From assembly GCF_000173075.1 (NCBI RefSeq), contig NZ_ABVL01000012.1, positions 62,001 to 126,000 of the forward strand: 64,000 bases of DNA, in the 5' to 3' direction. Source of the stretch: Chthoniobacter flavus Ellin428. GTDB lineage: Bacteria > Verrucomicrobiota > Verrucomicrobiia > Chthoniobacterales > Chthoniobacteraceae. This document shows, piece by piece, positions 7,667 through 15,579 of this stretch. The position numbers and the translations under genes are program-made. Numbering within the stretch: the first letter of the stretch is position 1; every line of letters begins with the position of its first letter. The notes under the pieces are model-generated. The model was not told the origin of the DNA. It did not search any database and worked only from the letters and a program-made list of their open reading frames with translations.

Positions 7667-10600
7667 TCATACGCGGCTGGGAACGCTGGCGGTGCGTTCC
7701 AGTTTTCCCCAGGCGACAAACGCGCCCTTGAGCGCACGAGAGATGGAACGCCAGATGACCCAGGCGAGGACGGGGCGGTAGAAAAACCGCATGGGCAGAA
7801 TGAGGAGGGAGCGGCGAAGACGCTCGCCGTCCATCCAGCAAGCGAGGGCGGCGAGGAAGAGATCGAGCCCGAGCACGATGACAAACCAGTACCAGATGCC
7901 GCGGGCATTTCCGAAGAGCAGTGAGTAGAGCAGAATCGCGTCGACCAACGGGGTGACGGCGACGAGCCCGATCTGCATGAACCAGATATTCGGCAGACTG
8001 AACCAACCGAGCGCACCGTAACGCGGGTTGAAGACCATGTCCCGGTGCTTCCACAGGCACTGCATGGTGCCAAACGCCCAGCGGGAACGTTGTTTCACCA
8101 ACCCAATGGTCGTCTCCGGCGCTTCCGTCCAGGCGACGGCCTCGGGAGCGTATTCGATCCGATAACCGAGGCGATGCATCACCAGGGTGAGATCGGTGTC
8201 TTCCGCCAGCGTGTCGTCGGAAAATCCGCCGCCCGCCACGATGGCACTGCGGCGGAGGGCGCTGACCGCGCCGGGCACCACCGTGATGCAGTTCCACTCC
8301 GTGTAGGCGCGCCGATCGAGATTGAATCCGCAGATGTATTCCAGGCTCTGGCAGCTCGCGATAAACCTGCGGGCCAGCAAGGAAAGCGTGGCCCAGGTCG
8401 AGCCGGCCCACCAGCGCGAGAGGAACCCGGGGGAATTCGCGGAAGCAGACGATGCTCCCGAGGAATCGTGACCGGTCAGCAGATTGCCGACGCGGGCATT
8501 GCCGCTCACCGCGCCCACGAGCGGATGTTCGAGCGGTTGGACGAGGGCGGAGAGCGTGTGATGCTCGAACAAAGTGTCGGCGTCGAGAAAGGCCACGATC
8601 TCGTTGCGGGCGACGGTCACGCCGTGACGCAGGGCGCTGGCCTTGCCGCGATTCGGCTGCTGGATGAGCCGGATGCGCGGTTCCGCCGCCGCGAGCGCTT
8701 CCACCTTGGCTGCGGTATCGTCGCGCGATCCGTCATCCACGATAATGAGTTCGAGATCGCCCGTGTAGTCTGTATCGAGGACGGAACGCAGGGTCTTTTG
8801 AATGACTTTCCCCTCATTGAAGGCGGCGATGACCACGGAGACGGAGGGTTGAAATGTCGATTTGCTTACGATCTCGCCCCGGTGGTGCCGATGGGCCAGC
8901 CAGGCCACAAGTAGAGTGCGCAAGACTACCAGGCCGGTGGAGAAAATCATGAACGCCCAGAAAAATTCGACAATGCCGTGCCAGGTGCGGAAGCCGGTGC
9001 CGGTAACGAAGCGTTCCATCGATTGCTGCTTCGGATTGACCGGCGGCATCAGTTCGTCGCGGGGAATTTTCAGCAGTTCCGAAAGCGACACGATGCGGTC
9101 GCCGCGAGCCCGCAGGTAATCGATGATCTGCGGCAACGCGGCCAGCGTTTCCGAGCGGTCCCCGCCGGCATCATGCAGGAGAATAATGTTCCCTTCCTTC
9201 CGCAGATCTTTCACCCGCTGGACGATCTCGTCCGTGCCGGGCCGCGCCCAATCCTGGGGGTCGATCTTTTCCAGCACCACGGTGTAGCCGAGTTGTTTCT
9301 GGGCGAGACTCAACGGCGCGAGTTCGGCGATATCGGTGGGCGTGGAGTCGGCGTTATAGGGCGGACGGAAAAGCGTGGTGGAGCGGCCGGTGATGCTCTC
9401 GATGAGCCGTTGGGTGATCGTCAGTTCCAACTCCACCTGCCATTCGGACATCACCGCGAGGTTGCGGTGCGTGGTGGTGTGATTGCCGATCTCGTGCCCC
9501 TCCGCGACGATGCGGCGCACGAGGTCAGGGTAGTCCTCGCAATTCTTGCCCAGGAGGAAGAAGCAAGCCTTCACGCCTTTCTCGCGCAGAAGGTCGAGAA
9601 TCCTGGGCGTCCATTCGGGGCTGGGACCATCGTCGAAAGTGATCGCGACCTCATGTTCGCCGCCCGCGCCCTTGTGAATGAGCGTGGGATATTTGGCAAA
9701 ATCGGTGTAGCTCGCCCGCAACAGACCCTGGTGGACTTCCGCCAGCGTGGTGGCCTCGAAAGGATCATTCGGGTGAATGATCGGCAGACCAGTGGCATCG
9801 ATGCTGACGACGCGGATTCCATTGTCGTGGGTGGTATCGACTTCCACGATTTCACCGCGACCGATGTTGGTGATGGTGTCGGTGGATTTGATGGAGCCCA
9901 GCGTCTTGAGCACGGCCGGCGTAGGCTGACCCTTGAGTTCCAGCACATCCCAGATTTGCGGATCCTCCGTGCCGAGGCGCCAAATGCCGACCCCTCCGAA
10001 CTCTGCGGCCCGGGCCGCGCGGAGATGATTGTAGAAGGTGATGGCGTCGAGAAAACTGACGGTGTGATCGTGATTATTGTTCGGATCAAAATACCGGTAT
10101 TGCCCGTTGTAGCTGGGCGGGGCGACGTCGGTGGACTTGCCGCTCGTGATCATGTCGAGACCGGCTTCGCTGGCGCGGCTCATCGCATCCTTGAAGGTGA
10201 TCAGTTCCGTCTTCTTCGTCGTCGTATTCCAATCGTAGGCATAGGCGCCGAGGACGGCGATCCACTGATCCGGGTCCGCATACTCGACGATGACCTTCAG
10301 CCAGCCCTCGATCCAGGGTTGCGAGGCGATGGGGCCGGGCGGGTCGGTCTCGGAATTTTCGTCGTGCAGGGTGACGACGAACCGGTTGACGAAGGTTTCC
10401 AGCGCGGGGCGGTTGAACTTCACCCCGGGCTGCGCATCGGGATCGCCGAAGATGTGGAAGGTCTTGAAATCGTCGCCAGGTGAGACGGAAAACCACAGCT
10501 CCATCTTGGCCGCCTGCAGGGCATAGGCCATCTGCTGGAGGAAATCGGAATAGTCGTCGCGCTTGGCGGGATCGAGTTGCTGCCAGTCGATGATGACACC

Positions 10601-11245
10601 GCCGGCCTTGATGCGACGCAGCTCGGCGAGCAGATCGTGGATGAAGCGCGCCCGTTTATCGGCGGTGCCGGTGGCCAGGTTCTCGACGGCTTCCGGTTGC
10701 CAGGTATCGCCCTGCAGATTTTGCAGCAGGGGCATGAGGGTGAGACCGTGCGCGGCGGCGAAGGTCACGAGGCGCGGATTGGGCTCGATGACTAAATGGC
10801 TATCGGTGCCTTGCAGGCTGAACCATTCCGGAGCGATGTGGGTGAGGGAACCCGCGTGTTCTTCCAGCGAAGTGAGGCTGTTCGGATCCCAGTCGGAATA
10901 GTAAGCGAGACGGATTTCCCCCTTGGCGGCATTCTTCTTTCCCAACTGATGCCGGATATTGATCAACCGATCCTGCGCGGATTTGGATTCGCTGTAGAAG
11001 CGTTGCCAATTGATCGCGTGAGGATCGTCCCGCTCGGTGCTGCTGATGGCGGCATCGAGTTGGCGCTGCAACTTCACCACGGAAGGCGGCGCCTTGAGCT
11101 GCGGGTGGACGAGCAGCGTTTTGAAAAACCAGACGGTCGCGGCGATGACGAGAATCGCGAAGCACACCAGTACACGCCGCAAACGCGGCCAGCGTCGGCC
11201 GTGTGGATCTTGGAAAATGAATGCGCCGCGATCTGTCTCGCTCAT
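7667..11245 (-). CDS. Three-domain membrane protein: GH18-like, polysaccharide deacetylase (NodB) and GT2 synthase
   Basis: A 1192-residue fusion. After an N-terminal helix (about 25-45) comes a GH18-like domain (about 110-440), in which the expected catalytic DxE is read as IDWQQLD, with Gln in place of Glu. A NodB deacetylase domain follows at about 530-720, with AITFDDGPSP, metal-binding IGNHTTTHRNL, RPPYNADS and LLHDAGG. After a helix near 770 comes a family 2 glycosyltransferase (about 800-1060) with VVIAAFNEG, LIIVDDGSRDD, FLDADT, AEDTDLT and QRSRW, then C-terminal helices. The last module resembles processive synthases such as PgaC and chitin synthases. Likely role: making and deacetylating an amino-sugar exopolysaccharide. 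Neighbours: tatD 50 bases upstream, GH26 downstream. Confidence 0.85.
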   Translation of the reverse strand: MSETDRGAFIFQDPHGRRWPRLRRVLVCFAILVIAATVWFFKTLLVHPQLKAPPSVVKLQRQLDAAISSTERDDPHAINWQRFYSESKSAQDRLINIRHQLGKKNAAKGEIRLAYYSDWDPNSLTSLEEHAGSLTHIAPEWFSLQGTDSHLVIEPNPRLVTFAAAHGLTLMPLLQNLQGDTWQPEAVENLATGTADKRARFIHDLLAELRRIKAGGVIIDWQQLDPAKRDDYSDFLQQMAYALQAAKMELWFSVSPGDDFKTFHIFGDPDAQPGVKFNRPALETFVNRFVVTLHDENSETDPPGPIASQPWIEGWLKVIVEYADPDQWIAVLGAYAYDWNTTTKKTELITFKDAMSRASEAGLDMITSGKSTDVAPPSYNGQYRYFDPNNNHDHTVSFLDAITFYNHLRAARAAEFGGVGIWRLGTEDPQIWDVLELKGQPTPAVLKTLGSIKSTDTITNIGRGEIVEVDTTHDNGIRVVSIDATGLPIIHPNDPFEATTLAEVHQGLLRASYTDFAKYPTLIHKGAGGEHEVAITFDDGPSPEWTPRILDLLREKGVKACFFLLGKNCEDYPDLVRRIVAEGHEIGNHTTTHRNLAVMSEWQVELELTITQRLIESITGRSTTLFRPPYNADSTPTDIAELAPLSLAQKQLGYTVVLEKIDPQDWARPGTDEIVQRVKDLRKEGNIILLHDAGGDRSETLAALPQIIDYLRARGDRIVSLSELLKIPRDELMPPVNPKQQSMERFVTGTGFRTWHGIVEFFWAFMIFSTGLVVLRTLLVAWLAHRHHRGEIVSKSTFQPSVSVVIAAFNEGKVIQKTLRSVLDTDYTGDLELIIVDDGSRDDTAAKVEALAAAEPRIRLIQQPNRGKASALRHGVTVARNEIVAFLDADTLFEHHTLSALVQPLEHPLVGAVSGNARVGNLLTGHDSSGASSASANSPGFLSRWWAGSTWATLSLLARRFIASCQSLEYICGFNLDRRAYTEWNCITVVPGAVSALRRSAIVAGGGFSDDTLAEDTDLTLVMHRLGYRIEYAPEAVAWTEAPETTIGLVKQRSRWAFGTMQCLWKHRDMVFNPRYGALGWFSLPNIWFMQIGLVAVTPLVDAILLYSLLFGNARGIWYWFVIVLGLDLFLAALACWMDGERLRRSLLILPMRFFYRPVLAWVIWRSISRALKGAFVAWGKLERTASVPSRV

Positions 11246-11295
11246 CTCTTTCTATTCAACGAGTGCTCGAACGGACATGCACGCCTTTCCGTCGT

Positions 11296-12114
11296 TCAAT
11301 TCGGATAGCGGAAAAACGCCGTGGCGTTGCGCGAAGTGCGCTCCGCGAGTGCCGCGAAGGATTCGCCCCGCAACAGCGCGACGTATTCGGCGGTCTGCCG
11401 GGTGTAGGCGGGCTCGCAGCGTTTGCCGCGATAGGGGACCGGGGCGAGGAACGGGCAATCCGTCTCGAACATGAACGATTCCGGCGGAATCTGCCGGGCG
11501 GTATCCTGTGCCTCGGCAGCATTCTTGAACGTGACGATGCCGGTGAAGGACATCATGTGGCCGAGCTCGAGAAGCACCCTGGCGTGCGCGGGCGATTTGC
11601 CGAAACAATGGTAAACGGCGCGCAGCTTTCCGGTGTAAGGGCGGAGAACGGCCAGCGTGTCGTCCCAGGCGTCGCGCTCGTGAATGACGATGTTGAGTCC
11701 AAGTTCGACCGCCAAATCGAGCTGCTGCTGAAAAACGGTCGCTTGCTTTGCCTTGATCGCGCGATCGCGCTCCGCCGCCGTGGGATCGTCGGGCGCCTGC
11801 TTTCCCGGCAGACGATAGTAATCGAGACCGGCTTCGCCGATGGCGACCACGCGCGGGTTCTGGGCGATCTGCCGCAGTTCGTCGATGCAATGGTCGCCGG
11901 CTTCGTCGGCGGAATTGGGATGGACGCCGACCACGGCATAGACCTGCGAATATTTCTCCGCCAAGGCCACCGCCTGCCGGCTGCCTTCAATGGTCGTGCC
12001 GATGGTGTTGATCCGCGTCACACCCGCGGCCTCGGCGCGCGCGAGAAGCGCGTCGAGGTCGTTTTCGAAATCAGGGAAATCGAGATGCGCGTGCGTGTCG
12101 AACAGCATGCGCAA
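11296..12114 (-). CDS. tatD: TatD family metal-dependent hydrolase (DNase)
   Basis: Cytoplasmic amidohydrolase-fold nuclease; E. coli TatD is a 3'-5' exonuclease. The 272-residue length is typical. Metal ligands are visible in order: FDTHAHLDF near the start, GEAGLDYY at about 93, VIHERDAWD, YHCFGKSP and ETDCPFLAP. A second Met at position 3 is an equally possible start. It begins 3 bases after the fabH stop, so it belongs to the same operon as plsX-fabH. Confidence 0.9.
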   Translation of the reverse strand: MRMLFDTHAHLDFPDFENDLDALLARAEAAGVTRINTIGTTIEGSRQAVALAEKYSQVYAVVGVHPNSADEAGDHCIDELRQIAQNPRVVAIGEAGLDYYRLPGKQAPDDPTAAERDRAIKAKQATVFQQQLDLAVELGLNIVIHERDAWDDTLAVLRPYTGKLRAVYHCFGKSPAHARVLLELGHMMSFTGIVTFKNAAEAQDTARQIPPESFMFETDCPFLAPVPYRGKRCEPAYTRQTAEYVALLRGESFAALAERTSRNATAFFRYPN

Positions 12115-12117
12115 AGC

Positions 12118-13131
12118 CTACCACTGGATGACCGAACTCGCCCACGTCAACCCGCCGCCGAAGACGACGAGCAATACATAGTCGCCCACCTTCATCCGCC
12201 CGGTGCGATTGGCTTCATCGAGGGCGATGGCCACCGCGGCGGCGCTGGTGTTGCCGTAGCGGTCGAGGTTGATCATGAAACGATCCATCGGCAGATCCAT
12301 GCGATGGGCGATGGCTTCGATGATGCGCAGATTGGCCTGGTGCGGGATCACGCAGGCGAGATCCTTCGGGTCGAGATTGGCGTCGGCCAGGACCTTGTTC
12401 GTCGCATCGAGCATCGAGGTCACGGCGTGCTTGTAGGTCTCCTTGCCGTTCATCTTGATGCAATTGACCCGCGTATCGGCGTTTTCCTTGGTGATGGGGA
12501 AGCGCGAGCCGCCTCCCGGGATGTAGAGGATATCGCTCAGGCCGCCGTCGCTGGCCATGAAAGTGCTGACCACGCCGTGGCCACCGCCACGATGCCGGAG
12601 AACGGCCGCGCCGGCGCCGTCGCCAAAGAGCACGCAGGTGTTGCGGTCGCTCCAGTCGACGATCGAGCTGAGCTTTTCCGCGCCGATGACGAGGATGGTG
12701 TCGTAGGTGTGCGAGGTGATGAACTGCTGGGCGATCTCGATGGCGTAGAGGAAGCCCGAGCAGGCGGCGCTGACGTCGAAGCAGGCGGCATGTTTCGCGC
12801 CGATCTTCGATTGCACGAAGCAGGCGGTGCTGGGAAAAAACATGTCCGGTGTGACGGTCGCGACGAGGATGAGATCGACTTCCTCGGCAGTAATGCCGGC
12901 GTTTTCGAGGGCGTTGAGCCCGGCCTTGGCCGCCATGTCGCTGGTGAATTCGCCTTCCGCGGCGATGCGGCGTTCTTTGATGCCGGTGCGGGTGGTAATC
13001 CACTCGTCACTGGTTTCGACAAGCTTTTCGAGTTCGGCATTGGTCATGATCCGCTCAGGGACATAACTACCGGTGCCGATGATGGAGACAGTGCGCTTAG
13101 GCTGGTTGGGGCGCGTTCGAGGTTGAATCAT
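12118..13131 (-). CDS. fabH: 3-oxoacyl-ACP synthase III
   Basis: Condenses acetyl-CoA with malonyl-ACP to start type II fatty acid synthesis. The catalytic triad is complete: Cys in FDVSAACSGFLYA, His in CVIPHQANLRIIEA and Asn in RYGNTSAAAVAIAL. The C terminus FGGGLTWASSVIQW is typical. The start at 13131 (MIQPRTRPNQPKRTVSIIGT) gives the normal 337 residues; a longer in-frame start lies inside plsX and yields an unlikely extension. Even so it overlaps the plsX end by 35 bases, in another frame, which points to coupled translation. Confidence 0.93.
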   Translation of the reverse strand: MIQPRTRPNQPKRTVSIIGTGSYVPERIMTNAELEKLVETSDEWITTRTGIKERRIAAEGEFTSDMAAKAGLNALENAGITAEEVDLILVATVTPDMFFPSTACFVQSKIGAKHAACFDVSAACSGFLYAIEIAQQFITSHTYDTILVIGAEKLSSIVDWSDRNTCVLFGDGAGAAVLRHRGGGHGVVSTFMASDGGLSDILYIPGGGSRFPITKENADTRVNCIKMNGKETYKHAVTSMLDATNKVLADANLDPKDLACVIPHQANLRIIEAIAHRMDLPMDRFMINLDRYGNTSAAAVAIALDEANRTGRMKVGDYVLLVVFGGGLTWASSVIQW

Positions 13132-14128
13132 GGGAGCGTTGCACGGCCTCAACGATGTGGGGGTTGAGTTGGTGCTGGATGGAGGAACAAGCGGCGCGCA
13201 GGGCGTTCTTGACGGCAACCGGGGAGCTGCCGCCGTGGGCGATGATGCAGATGCCATTGATGCCGAGGAGCGGCATGCCGCCGTATTCGTCAGCGTTGGT
13301 GACTTCGTGCACTGCCTTGAAGCCCGGCTTGCAGAGGAGCGCGCCGGCCTTGCGGATGGGGTTGGCGAGGAGTTCTCGCTTGAGGAGTCGGAAAATACTT
13401 TTGGCCAGCGCCTCGCTGGTCTTGAGGACGACGTTGCCGGTGAAGCCGTCGGCGACGACCACGTCCACCGCGCCTTCGAAAAGGTCGTGTCCTTCGACGT
13501 TGCCGTGAAAATTCAGGCCACTGTTTTTCAGCAAGCTGTGCGCGGCCAGGGTCAACGCGTCGCCTTTGAATTCCTCGGTGCCATTGGAGAGCAGGCCGAC
13601 TTTGGGATTCGGACGTCCGAGGACATGCTCGCAATACGCCGCGGCCATGATGGCGTTGTCCTTGAGGTGTTGCGGCGTGGGATCGGGATTCGCGCCCGCA
13701 TCGCAGAGAATAAAGTGCCGGCCATTCTCCGTGGGCATCATCGCCGTGATCGCTGGACGATCAATGCCCGGCAGCATGCGCAGCTTGATGGTGCAGGCGG
13801 CGACCGCCGCGCCCGTATTGCCCGCGCTGACCACCGCTTCGGCGGCGCCGGATTTGACGAGATCCACCGCGCGGCTGACCGAGGAATCCTTTTTCTTGCG
13901 CACCGCGTCGATGCCGCTGTCGTGCATCTCCACCACCTGCGTCGTGTGCACGATCTCGATGCGCGAGTCGTTGCAGCCCTGCTGTTTAAGCAAGGTCTCC
14001 AGCTGGGCGGTATCGCCCGTCAGGATGAGCTTGGAAATCTGTGGATACTCACGCAGCGCCAGAACGGCACCTTCGACGAGCGGCCGTGGGCCATCGTCGT
14101 GGCCCATGGCATCGAGCGCGATCTTCAT
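13097..14128 (-). CDS. plsX: Phosphate acyltransferase
   Basis: Makes acyl-phosphate from acyl-ACP for phospholipid synthesis by PlsY. The 343-residue protein begins MKIALDAMGHDDGPRPLVEG and contains VSAGNTGAAVAACTIKL, LCDAGANPDPTPQHL, GLLSNGTEEFKG and VVADGFTGNVVLKT, all typical. Its place between rpmF and fabH is the common bacterial arrangement yceD-rpmF-plsX-fabH. Confidence 0.95.
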   Translation of the reverse strand: MKIALDAMGHDDGPRPLVEGAVLALREYPQISKLILTGDTAQLETLLKQQGCNDSRIEIVHTTQVVEMHDSGIDAVRKKKDSSVSRAVDLVKSGAAEAVVSAGNTGAAVAACTIKLRMLPGIDRPAITAMMPTENGRHFILCDAGANPDPTPQHLKDNAIMAAAYCEHVLGRPNPKVGLLSNGTEEFKGDALTLAAHSLLKNSGLNFHGNVEGHDLFEGAVDVVVADGFTGNVVLKTSEALAKSIFRLLKRELLANPIRKAGALLCKPGFKAVHEVTNADEYGGMPLLGINGICIIAHGGSSPVAVKNALRAACSSIQHQLNPHIVEAVQRSHDSTSNAPQPA

Positions 14129-14224
14129 GAGCGCATTTCGTGCGCGAGAAAAACTTTGTGCAAGTGTAAAAAGAAGCAGCCGCCCGCGTGTTGAAACGGG
14201 GCGGCTGGCTAAAAGGACTTGCGC

Positions 14225-14407
14225 TTAAAGGGCCTCGATGGTGAGGACCTGGCGGCCTTTGTAGTAGCCGCAGGAAGGGCAGGCGCGGTGCGACGGAATG
14301 GTGCTACCACACTGGCCACACTTGCTCAGTTGAGCGGCATGAAAGCGGTTGGCGGCCTTGCGCGTGCGCAGGCGCATCTTGGACATCTTGCGTTTTGGAA
14401 CTCCCAT
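14225..14407 (-). CDS. rpmF: 50S ribosomal protein L32
   Basis: A 60-residue ribosomal protein beginning MGVPKRKMSKMRLRTRKA, followed by the zinc-ribbon type cysteines in LSKCGQCGSTIP and RACPSCGYYKGRQV. The in-frame start at 14485 would add 26 residues copied from the yceD end, so the ATG at 14407 is preferred. It follows yceD by 16 bases and precedes plsX by 96. Confidence 0.95.
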   Translation of the reverse strand: MGVPKRKMSKMRLRTRKAANRFHAAQLSKCGQCGSTIPSHRACPSCGYYKGRQVLTIEAL

Positions 14408-14423
14408 ATCAGTAAGTGGTAGG

Positions 14424-14885
14424 TTATTTAAGTTTAAGCTGATCCAGCGCGCCCCAAGCGTCGGGTTTCTCGGCGAGGGGTGCATCGGCGACCTCGGTTT
14501 TTGACCGATAGGATACGCCCGGGCACACTCTCTTGCCGTTCCAGTCGCAGTGCGGGTGGGGCGGAAGGGCGAGCAAGATGTCTTCCCTTACCGGTTCTGT
14601 CAAGTCCACCATTTCAGAACCTGTTAATTCGATCTGGCAGGCGAATCCCGGCACCCGCAGCGGGTATTGAAAACGCTCCAGGCAGCCCACGCATTGCAGA
14701 TCCAGGTCCACGCCGAGCTGGCCGGTGGCAAAGAGGCCCCCATCACTCAGACCCACATCGAGGGAATACTGAATATCGCTCACCGGCCGGACGTTGCTTT
14801 CCTCCCTCAGGTCGAGGATTTTGCTGGGGTCCGTTCCTTCGAAATGCCGCCCCTCCGTCGGGATTTGGTTCAGATGGATTTTCAT
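14424..14885 (-). CDS. yceD: YceD/DUF177 family protein
   Basis: A 153-residue member of the DUF177 family, whose members are linked to 23S rRNA accumulation and almost always sit before rpmF. The typical cysteine pair is present in DLQCVGCLERFQYPL at about residues 85-88. An acidic central segment (VDLTEPVREDILLALP) and a C-terminal pair near PHCDWNGKRVCPG are also seen. Position between coaD and rpmF supports the call. Confidence 0.88.
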   Translation of the reverse strand: MKIHLNQIPTEGRHFEGTDPSKILDLREESNVRPVSDIQYSLDVGLSDGGLFATGQLGVDLDLQCVGCLERFQYPLRVPGFACQIELTGSEMVDLTEPVREDILLALPPHPHCDWNGKRVCPGVSYRSKTEVADAPLAEKPDAWGALDQLKLK

Positions 14886-14897
14886 AAAAGAGCCTTT

Positions 14898-15386
14898 TTA
14901 GCCGTTGGACGTCGCGAATTTCTCCCGCAACGCCTTGGCCACAGATACTGGCACAAATGAGCTGACATCGCCACCCAGTCGGGCGATTTCCTTCACAATC
15001 CGGGAGCTGAGATACGTATATTTCTCGGCCGGCATGAGAAAGATCGTCTCAATCTGCGGCTCGAGCTTGCGGTTCATCAGGGCCATCTGGAACTCGAATT
15101 CGAAATCCGAAACCGCCCGCAATCCGCGCACCACGGCGGTGGCCTGCTCCCGGCGGGCGAAGTCCATTAGCAGCCCATCAAACCGGGCAATGCGGATATT
15201 CGGCTTCGTGCCCGAAGCTTCCTGAAGGAGGGAAACGCGTTCTTCGGCGGAGAAAAGTCCCTGCTTCTGATCGTTGAAAGCGACCGCGACGACGACCTCA
15301 TCGAAAAGGGTCGCCGCACGGTTGATGACGTCGAGGTGACCATTGGTGATGGGGTCGAAGCTGCCGGGGTAAATAACGCGTCTCAC
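14898..15386 (-). CDS. coaD: Phosphopantetheine adenylyltransferase
   Basis: Catalyses the penultimate step of coenzyme A synthesis. The 162-residue length is typical. The nucleotidyltransferase signature YPGSFDPITNGHLDVI is at about residues 6-21, followed by VVRGLRAVSDFEFEFQMALM and the second motif TYLSSRIVKEIARLGGDV. It is the first gene of a leftward run coaD-yceD-rpmF-plsX-fabH-tatD, which ties coenzyme A, lipid and ribosome functions together. Confidence 0.96.
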   Translation of the reverse strand: MRRVIYPGSFDPITNGHLDVINRAATLFDEVVVAVAFNDQKQGLFSAEERVSLLQEASGTKPNIRIARFDGLLMDFARREQATAVVRGLRAVSDFEFEFQMALMNRKLEPQIETIFLMPAEKYTYLSSRIVKEIARLGGDVSSFVPVSVAKALREKFATSNG

Positions 15387-15579
15387 GGTGCCGAGCGTGC
15401 CGAGCGAGGGGCAATTAATGAAGAGGAATTTTTGAATGAAGGAGGGAGGTCCAAACAGAGCGGTTGGGCGAAAAAATGGCCGAAACTGTCGACTGTAAAC
15501 TACGTGGCGTATAAATACCTACAAAAATGTAAGTATATCCTTGTGTTAGTTTAAACAAATATGGCAAACGCGCGGCACT

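Noticed and set aside
11221..13167. A 648-codon plus-strand frame over the tatD-fabH region, and similar long frames at 4887-5882, 12215-13003 (minus) and 18705-21545
   Set aside because: They are antisense or out-of-frame shadows of well-supported genes in GC-rich DNA; their translations are rich in Arg, Gly, His and Asp and lack any recognised motif.
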